From: Epiperipatus broadwayi
Lineage: Eukaryota; Onychophora; Udeonychophora; Euonychophora; Peripatidae
NCBI GenBank assembly: GCA_028023455.1
Contig: JAQFVV010000020.1
Location: 11,508,385-11,572,384 of the forward strand
Length of the DNA stretch: 64,000 nt
Reading direction: 5' to 3'
Each line of letters opens with the position of its first letter. The first letter of the stretch is position 1. The translations under genes and the position numbers were made by a program. Shown here one piece after another: positions 34,929-49,845 of this stretch. Below the pieces are notes generated by a model. It saw only the letters and a program-made list of their open reading frames with translations. It was not told the DNA's origin and ran no database searches.

Positions 34929-35176
34929 GATTATTTATCTTTTTGACATGTGTGATCAGGTGTATCAGTGGTATATGATAGCATGGATGGTTGAGAGTTA
35001 TGGGAAAGTTTGAGTTCAAACCCCTTATAATAACATAATAAAAAAATTAATAATATAGCTATTTAAGCAAGAGGAGATAAACATATATATACATTAAAAG
35101 AAAAAACTCAAGATGTCAAGACTGACACATTTATTTGTAATATAAAAATGCTTCATCTGAAATCATTTAATAATTA

Positions 35177-36554
<1,378 letters not shown>

Positions 36555-36666
36555 CACCAAAAGTGGAAAGAAGTTTAATCCATTGTTGCTTTTACATATA
36601 TTTAAATAAATTATAATATAAAATATCTTTATATAACAGCACAATAATTATACATATATATGTATG

Positions 36667-37124
<458 letters not shown>

Positions 37125-37145
37125 ACAACAACATAATAGTTATTT

Positions 37146-38027
37146 TTAGCAAGTATTGATTTTTGCTCTTGGCAATGTGTTGGAACTATTTTACAATTAC
37201 AATATATATTGTATACATAGTACCATTTATCTCTTTTATAATACTAATAATACAATATGTATAAAAAGGAAAAAAATTGTATAAATGTAATACTACATAA
37301 TTTTACATTCATTTATCATTAGCTAATTATTAGTTAAATTAAAGTTCTTTAATATAGTTTAAAGGGTTTATATTTTTTACACAATCTATTTTATGTCCAT
37401 ATTTTAAATAATGAATATAATATAGTAAATTTATCATCTCTTCTATGAATTGTATTATTGTGTTCTTTTGCTCTTTCATGTAATTGCTTCCCTGTATGTC
37501 CATAGTAAACCATACCTCAATTTCAATAAGTAATTTTATATTCAATTCCTTTTTTATACAATGGATATATAGGAAAATAATTAGCTGAAAGAGCAAAGGA
37601 ATATAATAATGCAATTAATAGGAGAGATGATAAATCTGCCATATATATATATTCATTATTTAAAATAAGAACATAAATAGATTGATTAAAAAATATAAAA
37701 TCTTTAAACTATATTTAAAAAATCGAATAGAATGAAGATATATGAAAGCTATTACATTAATTACTGCAGCAAACATAATTGTAGCAAGATATATAAAACA
37801 TCAATTAATTTAACTAATAATTGACTAATGATAAATGAATGGAAAATTATATAGTATATATTTAAACAAGTTTTTTTCTTTGTACATATTATATTAATGC
37901 TATAATAGGTTTTAGTTAATTTTATATAAAAGAGATAGATATTACTATATATGCAATACAGATTGTAATTGTAAAATAGTTCCAACACATTGAAAAGAGC
38001 AAACATCAATATTTGCCAAAAAGGGCT
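37146..38027. mobile_element. Inverted dimer of a PLE 3' end with GIY-YIG remnants
   Basis: Outer arms (37146-37210 and about 37963-38027) are inverted complements (GTTGGAACTATTTTACAATT in the left arm). The minus strand of 37339-37614 encodes a degraded GIY-YIG region (EVWFTMDIQGSNYMKEQKN, LKYGHKIDCVKNI). The plus strand of 37578-37870 matches the same part of the PLE at 62630-62875 (ATAATAATGCAAT, GAGATGATAAATCTGC, and AATGAATGGAAAATT). The two 3' ends face outward from a centre near 37590. The conserved region beyond the ORF contains AGCAAACATCAATATTTG, a possible GAAAC-type hammerhead half. Confidence 0.8.
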
Positions 38028-38769
38028 TTTATGTATTTATTGTTATTATACATATATACTATTATTGCTGCTATATGAAGATACTTTAGTTTATATTATA
38101 TCATATCATGTTATATATATATAGTTGCTTTTCAAACTTGGAAAAAATAAATAACACATCTAGGTTTAATTGATGACAACATTCTTTCAAATTCCGATAA
38201 ATATTGCGTAGTAATAATTTAATTTAAGATATCTTCATTGAATTCTAGTGTCTTATTTTTAACTTGTTAATTTTTCATTCTCAAGTTGTTGTTTTTTTTT
38301 TTTATAAAGGCTAGTTAGGGACTACAATTAATATTCCCATTGTTACTTAAAATTTGGACCCTTCTCCACAGAGCTATGAAAATTATACCAAGAATTTTGA
38401 AAATTGACGTTTGATCTAAAAAAAAACAATATAAATTAAATAAATTACAGTTTTAATATATTTATTACTTTATAAAAAGTTTATTGTATAAAATCAAAAT
38501 GAATAATAACTGCATATTTTCTGTAATTTGTGATAAATAAATACCCTGAATGGAATAATTACAAAATATAAAAATACTTGAAACAATTTTAAAATACAGT
38601 ATGTTAAGAAAGGTATCATGATATAGTGGGCAACACCATTTGTTACATCCATAATCTGCGATTTGAATCCATACCAGGTAAATCTTTAGATTTTTTTGGG
38701 TAACAAACAGCCTTAAGATTTTTTATCTCTTGGTAATCAGCCCATAATTAATCCAGCTAAATGTCCAAA
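38028..38769. other. AT-rich DNA; possible tRNA-like segment
   Basis: 38615-38680 (ATATAGTGGGCAAC, then GCGATTTGAATCC) has faint box A and box B character. No other signature is seen. Confidence 0.4.
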
Positions 38770-41090
38770 ATAGAGAAAAATAAATGCCTAGTTAATTTTA
38801 GATTAGAAGAGATGGGAGTAAAAATTTTTGGAAATATATTAAAAGAAGAATGTAGGGGAAAAGAGAAATAATATTACTAGATGATGAGAAAAAAGAGTGT
38901 ATCTCTACAGTAGAATTAGAGACAATCTTAAATAAGTATGTAATGGGTATAGAAAAGATGTTCGATATGATAACAAACATAAAAGCAAAAGCATATAGTT
39001 ATGGAAATATTAGGTTTATAGAAAATAAATTGAATGAGGCAGGGAAGAAATTGAAAAGTAAAAGGGCAAGAGGTTTAGATAGATGGGCAGCAGAATTCAT
39101 GATGAATTTAGGAAATTGGACAAAATTAAATCTATTATCATGTTTAATAAGATAGCACAGAAGAAAAAATTTCCAGATAGCTGGAATAATACAAGAGTAA
39201 GACTACTATTTAAAGGAAAGAGTAAGAATCATAGATAGTTAAACAACTATAGCAGTAACTTCAGTGTTACCTAAAGTTTTTGTGTATATGGTGACTGGAA
39301 ATGTCGCAAAGTGGATCGAAGAAAATAATATAGTGGGAGATATGCAAGGAGGTTTTTGATCAGATAGGCATATATGAGATAGTTTATTTGTAGTCACACA
39401 ACTTATAGATATGAGTAATGCAGGTAAACAGTTATATACAATCTTTATAGATATAGAAATGGCATATGATAGAGTAAATAGAAATAGATTATGGATAAGT
39501 TTAGCAATTTGGGAATGAATGGAGCTTTAGTGGATCTTATTAAGAGATTATATGAAAATAATTACTATACATATCAATTAGGAAATATAGAATCACTTAA
39601 AGTTAAAAATGGTGTTGGACTAAGACAAGGATGTCCTATATCACATATTTTGTTTTTGTTATATTTGAGAGAAATGGAGAGAACAATAGAAAGACTAGGA
39701 AAAGGGGTAGAGATACCATTAATAGATGGAAAAGGAGTATTTATATATTATCAGATCTTTTATTTGCTGATGATATCTTCTTGTGTACAGAAAGAAGGGA
39801 AGATAAAGAAGTTATGCTGAAGACATGCACAAGAGTGGGTAAAGAGATGGGGATTAAATTTAGTGAAAAAAATCAAAAGTAACAATGATAAATGCTGGTG
39901 AAAAGAAGAGAAAGATTTTTTTATTTAGGGATATAAAGTTAATGTGATGAATAGGTATAACTATTTGGGAATCATCTTAAGTATTCAGAAAAATTGCTTG
40001 GAGTAATGGAAGGAAAATTGATAAATGAAGCAAAGAAAAGAAAGAGACTGATAAAGAAATTAACAGGGTATGGAAGGGGAAGACAGTAGCAGAGTTGACT
40101 TATGGTAACAATGCATTATGTGTTAGCAAAGGGGTGTTAGACTACTTGGAAAAAGTAAAAAGAGAAGTAGGAAGACACACATCAGATGCAGATTTGTGGT
40201 CAGCAAAGAATGCAATTCAAGAACAAATGGGATGGTCAAGTTTTTGTATGAGAGATACAAAAAGTAAAAAGTAAATGTTTGTTAGATTGTAATTTATGGA
40301 TAATAAGAGAATAGCCAAAATAGTATTTAATTAAGTTATAAGTAAAGAACAGGCAACAAGATGGGTGAGAAATGTAGTATGATATGCTGAAGATTTGGAT
40401 AAAGACTTTATGTCAGTATATTTATACAAAAGGTGGGATGATTGTGTTAGGATAATTGTTGAATGTTATATTGGCAAGGAATGGGATAGAAGAATAGATG
40501 CATTAATAAAAAAATAGGTAGTTGGAGAGATGGAGAACTAGTATGGAAAGTAAAAAGAGTTTAAATATATATAGAAGTAAACATAATATTGGGTGCAAGT
40601 TAATTTATGATAATAGCAAGGAAAATAGTTCACTGTTTAAAGCTCGAACAGGATCATTAGCAACAAAGGAATATACACATAAATGGGGGGGGGGGGATAT
40701 GGGTGATTTAGTTTGCAAGTTATGTAAGGAAGCATAGAAAATATTAGACATATGATAATTGAATATAAATGCTTACAAGCAGAAAGGGTACACATAATGA
40801 AGTTGTGGGAGAATAAATATAAACAAAATGATTATACAGAAAGTGGGTTCTTGGTTTTTATGCTGGGTTTGGAAAAATATAAGGGGAATTTAGATATAAA
40901 GGTCATAGAGATGGGATGGAACAGGATAGAGAAGAATGTGGGAAAAATTTAGGGCGGGGAATCGAAAAGGAGGGTAAGGTGGCTAACAAATCTCTCAGAA
41001 TATAGTGACTGAGAGATTCATGACTCCGAGAAAAGAGAATCCACAGTACACAGCATCGCATTACAGCGCTGATTGTTGTAAAGCGTTAAA
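38770..41090 (+). pseudogene. Non-LTR retrotransposon (LINE) RT, broken, clade not assigned
   Basis: Frame pieces in order: FWKYIKRRM (near 38820), KSKRARGLDRW (39059-39091, the RT 'KAPGPDG' block), TIFIDIEMAYDRVNR (39437-39481, motif A with Asp), GVGLRQGCPISHILFLLYLR (39613-39672, motif B), DLLFADDIFLC in the next frame (39757-39789, motif C with the Asp pair), and a C-terminal cysteine motif DLVCKLCKEA followed by a broken HMIIE region (40708-40775). Frameshifts near 39490 and 39740 and several stops show that it is dead. No endonuclease domain is visible upstream. The 3' end is probably near GTAAAGCGTTAAATA (41079-41093). The catalytic residues are preserved in the fragments. Confidence 0.85.
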
Positions 41091-41099
41091 TATATATAT

Positions 41100-42802
41100 G
41101 TAATTTGAATACTTTTTTTTTTTAAAAAGAATAAAAACTAATGAAAAAAATAATGAAATTACGCCCCCTTCTTCCTGTCAGATAAATTCTACACCTTTAT
41201 TTTAAAACACTATTTATTTCCGTTATCTGAAAATAACTCTAGATTTAATCTAGCATTTGAAGTAAAATAACTTGGTTTACTTGTGTTTGTCATTGTAAAT
41301 GAGTTAATTAATCCAAACCCTGGGAAATTTCAGGATCTGCAAACCCGATTCCAGGATTGAAAAAAAATCTCTCCAGAATTGCTATCTCTAATTGGCAAAG
41401 CACTTAACCAAAATCAGATATTTTTAGAATACGACTAGTGCAGAAAATAAATTAAAAAAAAAAGCATAATAAAGTCCAAATTTTTTCACCTATAGTATTC
41501 AAAAATATTTTTTTCATTAACATCTTAAACTTTTTCTATTTCAACAACAACAAAAAAGAAATTATTCCGTGAGACTGTTTTAAAACTCAGGAGGTTATTT
41601 GAAGGCTGATTGATGCTTTTAATCAAAACACATTTTTAAAATGCTTTATCTTTTTTTGCATTTCATCTCCTTTTTCTTTTAAATAATATTTAGGTATAAA
41701 GATAAAACAGCCGTTTTTAATAAATAGTTAATTGCAAGGCAAAAGTCTTTTCCAACGGCGCTTCTTAGAGAAATATTAAAAGGGAAAGCTATACTAGTTA
41801 AACTTACTAATTGTCGGTTGTGAGAATTTGTTTAGCCATCCATTTTTATTTTACATTCTCTAACTAAAGATAGCTAAATATCCAGTTGCTGAAAAATGTT
41901 TCAAGATTAATTTAGTTGGCTATGAACCATCTGCCTAAGTAAAACATCCGAAACTTTTTGAAAGCCTTTGCACTTTATCTGAATTTGAACTCCATACGCA
42001 TTATCTCTACACCATGGGACCTTTCTATTTATTTGGTTACTACAAATTTATTTTCTTCTTTTTTTTAACTTGGTAAGCATAAGATTTTTAAAATTTTAGA
42101 TTAAAAATGTATGATAAAGATATGAAAAGTTCAAAAGGTTTTGATAAAATGCAAAATAATAAAGTAAATGAGAACAATATTATTAAAATGAATTTTTTTA
42201 TAGCTATAAAAATAAATAATCCTCTATAGTTTTTTGGAAATCTTTAAATCTCCCAAACATTAAGTTTATTGATAATATAAGTTATAACCTTTCATATAAA
42301 GGAGATTATTATTATTTTTAATAATAAAAAAAATTATGGTTTTAAAAAAATATGTTATATTGCCTTTTTTTTTTTTTTTTGCAACTGCAGTTTAGTAGTA
42401 TGAAATGTGAAGAACCTCATAGTGTAGTCAATAGCATATCCATCTGCTATATTCATATCTTGGGTTGAGTCCTAAATAAAGAAAAAAAACTTGGAAATTT
42501 TTCAAGTTGTAAATAACAGACTTAATTTTAAGTATCGAGTTATTAGCTGAGTGAGTGAAGGTTTCATATTATTTTGGGTTGGTCACGTGAACATAATGTA
42601 TACTGTAAAAAAGATGATTGCACTATGACATATTTTTAGAGTGCTGGGTCATTGGTTTATCTTTGTTTTTCTTAGCTGAGGAACGTACAGATATATTGCA
42701 GAAGTATATGAACTCTTTTTTAGAGGCAAGTACATAGTGAATAGAAGTGGCTATTATAGAATTTAAAAAATAATAATCATGAATTAATATGAAGCTTTTA
42801 TT
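41100..42802. other. AT-rich DNA; eroded tRNA-like segment
   Basis: 42405-42475 (TAGTGTAGTCAATAGC, GGGTTGAGTCC) is weakly tRNA-like. A poly-T run lies at 42366-42380. No coding signature is present. Confidence 0.45.
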
Positions 42803-42814
42803 ATGATTAAAGTT

Positions 42815-43378
42815 AGGATTTGAACCTAGACTTTTAAGCTCTCTTTAGTCACCCACTCCATCTTGTACAACTGATAGATATGACCACATACATGCGGAAA
42901 AGGTAAATGATCTCCAATATACATATTTCATGCTGACCAACACTTATCAGTTGCTCTGGATTATCATCCACACACACATATATAATCAGTGCTCAGTTTG
43001 TATTAAGGTAGTAAATCTTCAAACTTTAATTAACAGGCTTCAATCATCTCCACTCTCCAATTCTTCAGCCATCCATATTGAAAATCTGATGATGACATGT
43101 TCAAAATCCTTGTTTGATATTTTGTTGTCATACCCATGTTGACTGTATCATTCTGACTATTCAAAGAGGAATGTAAGTCTTTTTTTTTAAATAGACAGAA
43201 GAAGGATGGGCAGAATACATGCTGAATCTGTAATATTTAAATACAAGAATAGTATATATACTTGAGCTAGGTATAATTAGAGGGGATTTGACTGAGAAGG
43301 AGTTTGAAAGTCTGGGTTCAAATCCCCTTTATTACAACTAGATTAAATACATATACTATTCTTATATTTAAATATTAC
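42815..43378 (-). mobile_element. Family A2 element with 5' palindromic module
   Basis: Minus-oriented A body (end motif near 42819, hammerhead region 42912-42954, ATCATCAGATTTTCAATATG near 43074) is joined to the palindromic module at 43231-43378 (AATATTTAAATACAAGAATA and its inverted copy), which encloses an inverted A end (GAAAGTCTGGGTTCAAATCC). GATTAAAGTT occurs at 42805-42814 and 43379-43388, a probable 10-bp target-site duplication. Confidence 0.75.
42912..42954 (-). ncRNA. Hammerhead ribozyme remnant, family A2
   Basis: Minus strand: GCAA, CTGATAA (one change), GTGTT-GGTC-AGCAT, intact GAAA, TATGTATA, TTGG. A single core substitution and weakened stems separate it from the consensus. 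Confidence 0.7.
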
Positions 43379-43388
43379 GATTAAAGTT

Positions 43389-43905
43389 GTGGAAAAATGA
43401 AAGTGGAATACCATTATTAATTACTAATGTTTTTGAATCCCAAAATAATTTTTAACTCTTCTTGAAACAATGTAATTTAATAATAAACAGATGCAAAGTG
43501 TATACTAAGAAATTCTTTTTAAATTAATTAACCTTTTCCTCACATAATCAAATAATTCCTAGACCACACTGTTTCTGATTTCCTGATTATCATCATTACA
43601 GGTATTTTGTTTTATTAATATATGCATATAAATTTTTTTAAACTTAAGTTATACATTTGCCAATAGATAGAGCTTTTTTTTTTTTTTAATGCATTTACAA
43701 AATAAAAGCCATTAGTGATGTACAACTGCAAAAATAAGCTACATATGTAAATAAATTTTTTTTTAAAAAAATGTTACATATATAAAATTTATATTTAAAA
43801 GTTTTTTTTTTTATATGTAATTTGAGATGGATGGAGTTAATCAATAGCATTTGTTCATTCAGATTTTTTTAAACAGTAAATTTGTAAGAATATTTATCTA
43901 TAACA
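43389..43905. other. AT-rich DNA, no feature
   Basis: Poly-T runs near 43675-43688 and 43803. Nothing else is seen. Confidence 0.5.
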
Positions 43906-43919
43906 TTTAAAATAACTTA

Positions 43920-44102
43920 AACAGAGCAAAACTCTCCATACAGTATTGCCACCTGTGCTAAACAGAGTAATCAATGGATGCCTTCTGGCATCCATTGATT
44001 ACACTGTTTAGCACAGGTGGCAATACTGTATGGAGAGTTTTGCTCTGTTTATCAACAATTAATGTGCTAGTATAGGAAATGTGATCATGTGATGCTTAAT
44101 GG
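43920..44102. mobile_element. Family B near-perfect hairpin with 14-bp target-site duplication
   Basis: AACAGAGCAAAACTCTCCAT (43920) and the following sequence to 43983 recur inverted to 44050 almost without mismatch; the single-arm end GATCATGTGATGCTTAATGG follows. TTTAAAATAACTTA flanks it at 43906-43919 and 44103-44116. The hammerhead interior is absent. Confidence 0.88.
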
Positions 44103-44116
44103 TTTAAAATAACTTA

Positions 44117-46674
44117 CTTATTTTAAAATTATTCATCTCCAATAGATGCTCTAATGAGCAGATCCAGAGAGCAATTGTCTTCATCTCATTCATTTCCCCA
44201 TTCTACTATGTTCCTGCTAAATCTTCAATTCCATACATCTCTTCCCATCTTACATCATCCAATAAAGCCAATATTCCCCATTTTTTCTTCTTATTTTTAT
44301 TTATGATTCCTTCCATAATATCCTTCATTAAACTTTTTTTTTTCATTAGTATATAACCAATTTAGTTTTTCTTTCTATCTCTAATATCCTCATTCAATCT
44401 TAGAATGTATTTCAATCAATTTCTATTTTATTCACTCTTTTGAAAACTTCTTTTATTTGTTATTTTATTTATCTAATTAATTCTTAATGAGAAGCTAGAT
44501 AGACACTTTAAAAAGATAAGAATGGTAATCTTATCTTTGTACCTAAATGCAATTATATCAGCCATTCTAAAGCATTTCTTATCTTTTAAAAGTCATTATT
44601 TTGTGTTTGGGTTTTAAAGTGTCCTGTATACAATAATAACAGTGAGTTACTAACATTATTAAACAGTACATGTTGATGGCTGATTATCTTCTGATTAAGA
44701 ATTACAAATGAAAACTGCACTTGTAAATTAAATTGTTATTAAACTAATTAACTTTTCTAAATGCGTGTGCATATATATATATTGTAATGATATGAAATTT
44801 GGCTATTTCCAGTGTTGTCTTATATTACAAGCCTCTTAAATCAATCAAGTTTAAATTAAGGAATAAAGCAAAAATTTTCGAATAAAATGAAAAAAAAATA
44901 ATATAGAATTTTTTTTTTTTTGATTGATGACTTATTATTAAATGAATATATAATTAAAATAAAGCAATCAAATTTGTAAAAAGCATTAAATATAAGTTAT
45001 TAAAAAAGGAAAAAGTATATATATAATTTGTAATTTTGCTTAATAATTTAATTAAAATTAAATTCTATCAAAAAGTAGAAGCTAATCAAAAGATAAAGAA
45101 AGAAAAAATAGATTAGTGATAAATCATTAAAAAAAGAAAAAAAAATCTAAGATTAAAAACAATTAAATAAAAGCTAAGGTTTATGGAAAGTGTTGTCCTT
45201 TGAAAAAAGGCTATATAAGAAGAAAGAAGAAGAAAAAAAGCACAATGTCTGTGGCATGTCCTCAATCAACATTGTACAGATTGAAAAGATTTCAGTTCTA
45301 GCTTCAACAAGCATTATACCTGATCTAAAAAGGCCAATGTTTTGGTACTTTTCAGTATTAAATCAAGCACATTTAGGAAGGTGAAATTCTGTGTAGTAAA
45401 AATAGTAAAAAGAATGTTCTAAGCCCACTTAATGTATAAATCAGCTACAGTCTAAATAATATACCTATACCAACTTTTAAAAAACTTCTCTAAGGAGTTT
45501 AGAGATGGAGAAGATATGAAATATAACTTATTTGACTGTCAAATAACTATTTTATTAATGCCTGCAATTATATAGCCTACAGAATTAAGCTGCAGATTAC
45601 CAATATCAAGAAGAATCCAAACTGAATTAACCAACAAAGATTGATTTAATTTTCTATGATATTTCAGGCATGGACTTATGAATCTGTGTAGTAAGTTTAC
45701 TGAATTATTTAAAAAAGCTACAGTAAGGCTTTTTAAATTTATATCCATATAGATGAGTCCTCCATAATTTGTAAAATTCACTGATATATTTTTACATCTA
45801 TTTTGGGATGTAAATATTATCTAATTTTTTTATTGATGGATATCATAAATTGATATATATTTTACGTAGAGATGTATGTATATTTAATATTGCCATTTAT
45901 GTTTAATCTTCAACACTATTTTTATTATGTTTATTGGTTTGTTACTTTATTCATAAAGTAATAATATTTATGGGTAATTTCTGTATATCACTTGAGATTA
46001 TCTAAAATAAATAACATTGTTATTTAATTACTTAGTTATCAAGATGTTGTTCTTCTCTCAATAGTTTCTCTTTAATGCGTACATAACCAATTTCCATTGA
46101 TCTAGAGAGTTTATGTTTCTGAACTGAAAATTTTTTATACAAAGAAAACTGCAATGATGATGCTAAAAAATAGTACATTCATAGGTGTTTTTCTTAGATG
46201 AAAGTGATGTCCCAAATTAGAGTTAGTAGAATTCTAATCCTGTATATTATAATGTATACTTATGAATGAATGATAAGTAGGACCCTCTGAAAGATAGTTT
46301 GATATATAATAATAAGGAATTATAACCAGGATACCTTATATAAGTAGTTATATAAGGTTTATAAAAAGTTTGATCATCACCATCAATATCTATTCTATTT
46401 AAATTTAATTAATTGATATTCAATTTTCAATTAATCTGTGCAAACTTATGATTTTAAAGTGATTGGATTATATGCTGGAAGAGTTCTGTATTTTTAGTTA
46501 CATATATGAAGTCAGTATAAACACTATTAGCAACATCAGCAGAGTAAGTTCCTAGTACAATATATTGTTTGTCACTAATGGAAGTTGGCTGAGACAGCAG
46601 ATTGAAGATTTGTGGTTTAGATAAGCTTATGGCTGTTGTCATGTGAAAAATGATTTTTAATATATGTATGTGTC
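44117..46674. other. AT-rich DNA, no gene seen
   Basis: Frames at 45190-45384 (plus) and 45539-45781 (minus) show no recognised domain. No repeat family member was found. Confidence 0.5.
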
Positions 46675-46776
46675 TTGCATTGGTGGTCGAGAGGTCAGCA
46701 TGACTGCCTTGCACTTGCAGACAGTTACCCGGGTTGCGGGTTCGCGTCCCGGCCGATGTTATGACACTTAAAAAAT
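46675..46776 (+). repeat. tRNA-like SINE, copy 3
   Basis: CATTGGTGGTCGAGAGGTC (acceptor start and box A-like), CTGCCTTGCACTTGCAG (could form an anticodon arm with GCA), GGGTTCGCG (box B), CCCGGCCGATG, TATGACACTT, A-rich tail. The acceptor ends CATTGG and CCGATG can pair with one G-U. This is the most tRNA-like copy, but the shared tail with the other two marks it as a SINE. Confidence 0.8.
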
Positions 46777-49700
46777 ATATATATGTGTGTGTGTAAAGTA
46801 TTTTAAGTTTTGAAGATTACTTTATTGGAATGTATATAAGCTGAAAAAAGGCATATTTTTTGCACAATTTCTTCACAAAAAAAAAAAAAAAACAAATCGG
46901 GGAAAGAATTAAAAGGCAACGTTTTTAACATCAAACTTAAAAAATTGAATTCGTAATTACAAAGAGAACTGTAAAGTCTCAAAAACCGAATGCTTTTCTG
47001 TATCATATCATCATCATCATTATTACCATTATTATTATTATTATTATTATAGCAATATATATAGTAATCAATATAGAGCTATTCATATGTAATCACTGAG
47101 TTGATAAACTATCCAAGCAATATTATATCAATGCATTGCAATCTATTATTAGAATTAGTTTTTACAAACATAAAATAAATGAATTTGCATTCATTACCAA
47201 GAATTGACCAATCATCTAAATAAAGGAGAATACCCAAATACACACACACACACATAAATAAAGACTTTGAATTGTTAAATGACCTTAATAAAGACAACGT
47301 CTAAATGCAAACAGATGTTAACAGAGCCTCATTTAATATGGCTGATAATTTAACTTACTTATTTTATATTTTGTTGTTTACTGACAAAGATATTAAAATG
47401 AATAAGAAATTAACTATTTTCCTGAAATTAAACAAGACTTTTATAACATCAAGTTTGTATTTAAACATTGTTCTTATTAAGAACATTTATCAATTCAACT
47501 ATTTTTTCATAAAAATTGGAAAATGGGAATATAAATGAATTAATTTAACTAATTCTGATAGATAACATTGTAGTGATATAAATAGTATTTGGATAGTTTA
47601 TAAATCTAGTGATTACATATATACATATGTAAATGAAATAGCCATCCAAATATTAATCAGGAAAGAGTTCTGAACTGTATGTAAGCATATCTTAAAAACT
47701 TTTAATGGCAGGATTGTATTTTTTATTAATTGTTTTTATGTTTCTATGACTGTCTTAATGTGTATAGTTTTTAAATTAGAATGTACCATGGAAGATAAGC
47801 TGAATAAAAAACCATAAACAGAGTGGAGAGAAAAATTACACACATTGTAAAGCATTTTATGCAAATTTATTATATATTGTACCTATTGAAATTTGAAGTG
47901 AATTTCAATATATGGAGAAATGTCAATTGTAAATTTTTTTTTTCTTAATTGATTTTAATAGTGAATGTATTGGCCTAGGAGCATTGAAATATGTTGCTAT
48001 GGCAACAAAAATATTTATGATTAATTATACATTTTAAAAAATGCACATACAAATAATAAAGTTTATAGTTTTGATAAAATTATTATTCTTGCTTTCTTAT
48101 ATGTATTTTGGTTATTCACAAATAGTAGATTACAAATAATACACATGAATATTTAATGTCTTAAGCATGTTTTTTTATTTTGTTTATATGATATATGTAA
48201 TATCATATTGGAGAGATGTGAATAAAATATCTAATTCCAGTGTAGTAGGGTAAGAATGTAGTATGAATTGTTTTAGTTTATATTGGATTAAAAAAATATT
48301 ATTTGTGTTTTTAAAATTTAAATAATATTTATTATATGTAAAAATTGTAAAATATTTTTTTAACTTTGTTGTTATTGTTGTGTAATAAAATTTTACTTTT
48401 GGAATGCTGGATAAATTTGATGTCAGAATTATAAAAGAGCATTACCTTGGTTTTTATGACATCAATTAAAAAGATTATAAATAGAACTAAATGGTTTGAA
48501 CTCACTCTCTTATGTCCTGAGTTCAGTAGAAGCAAAACTAGTTTTTTTATATAATTTTTTTAAATTTATTTTTAAAATGTTTATTAACTATATAAAATGA
48601 TAAGGTGAGAAGAAGAATATTTGTTCAGAAAACTGGACAGATTTATTGAGAATTTGATAAAGGAATGATAATTAACTAAAGGAATGAAAAATAATTCATT
48701 GTGTTTAACATCGTCTGAATATTCCTTTACTAAAAATGGATATTGCTTACGTTTTAATAATGGAATATAAAAGCTAAAATTTGTATATAATGGTTGTTTC
48801 CATCTCCAGATATAATTTTGTAATATTGATGAATTATTTCAACACAAGACTTAAATTGGTTTATTTTGCATTGCACCATCGTGGGTGGAAATGGCGTCTG
48901 TTCACTCATACTGTCTTATAGTATCAAATACCTGCTAAATGAAGGGATAAATTTAATATTTGGAGACTATCAAAATTAACAAAATGTGTTTTGTATCAAA
49001 TAACTTTTCAAGATACTTCTACTTTATTTGGAACAACAAAATATCGCCACATCATAATTCAAGGAATAGACATTGAAACTGCGGTATTAGTTTGAAGTGT
49101 TATATTGAAGGACGATTAATCAGCTTGTATGTTAATATGTATCATTATTCTTTTACCTATGTATATAATTGTATAATATTTATTAACATAATTTGTTATT
49201 ATGCTTAAGTTAAAAAATCACTCATTTTATATGCATGGAATATATAAAAGTGATCTAAATTTAAATTTATATCTCAAATTTTAATAATTATGATTTTAAT
49301 TTAAAAATATTATCTTCTTATTCATTGGTTACAACTTATTTTTGCATATATAACTTATAAATATTGAGAAACTACAAGAACTACATCGTAACAGTTATTC
49401 ATTGGTATTTTATTAAAATAATGTGATCGAATAGACAGACTTATGTTGATTATATTTAATTTCAATTAACTATTTTTTTTATATAAAGATTAAAAATATC
49501 ATTAACTTTCTTGTATCTCAAAAGTATATGTTTCTTGTCACATAGGTATACATAGTTTAAACATTTTATAGATGAAGTTTGATGTACAATCGCCTATTTT
49601 ATTAAATTGATTTCAACGGAGAATATATCCTATAATATCTAATTGGATTATATATATCTTAAAAGTTTATAATTTATTTGTCATATATATTATATTCATT

Positions 49701-49825
49701 GTTAATAAACTTTAAATTTGTTTAAAAAAATAGACTTGCTTATCTGACATTGAATTTTTAATGCAAATCTGTTGGCTAATAATATTCTGACAAAATAATA
49801 TTCATGTATTTACTTACAGGCATAA
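46777..49825. other. AT-rich DNA, no gene seen
   Basis: Short microsatellites (ATT/ATC at 47010-47050, CA at 47241-47254). Small frames carry no recognised domain. Confidence 0.5.
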
Positions 49826-49845
49826 TTTATTATAAGTAATCATAT

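Larger units (their letters stand above)
34246..35028. mobile_element. Family A three-part composite with 14-bp target-site duplication
   Basis: Three family A segments lie in a row: minus (34252 to about 34440), plus without the hammerhead (about 34441-34604, ending in the tail module CTGTACTGAAGAAAAAAATT), and plus (about 34620-35028). AATAACATAATAAA flanks the composite at 34232-34245 and 35029-35042, so the three parts entered as one unit. The left end carries the tail module and the right end stops at GAGTTCAAACCCC, exactly as in the 6233-7042 insertion. Confidence 0.8.

Noticed and set aside
45190-45384. 64-codon frame preceded by a Lys-rich stretch
   Set aside because: No recognised domain, splice context or conserved feature; compatible with chance in AT-rich DNA.
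47241-47254. (CA)n microsatellite and other short AT or CA runs
   Set aside because: Ordinary short simple repeats, too common to be informative.
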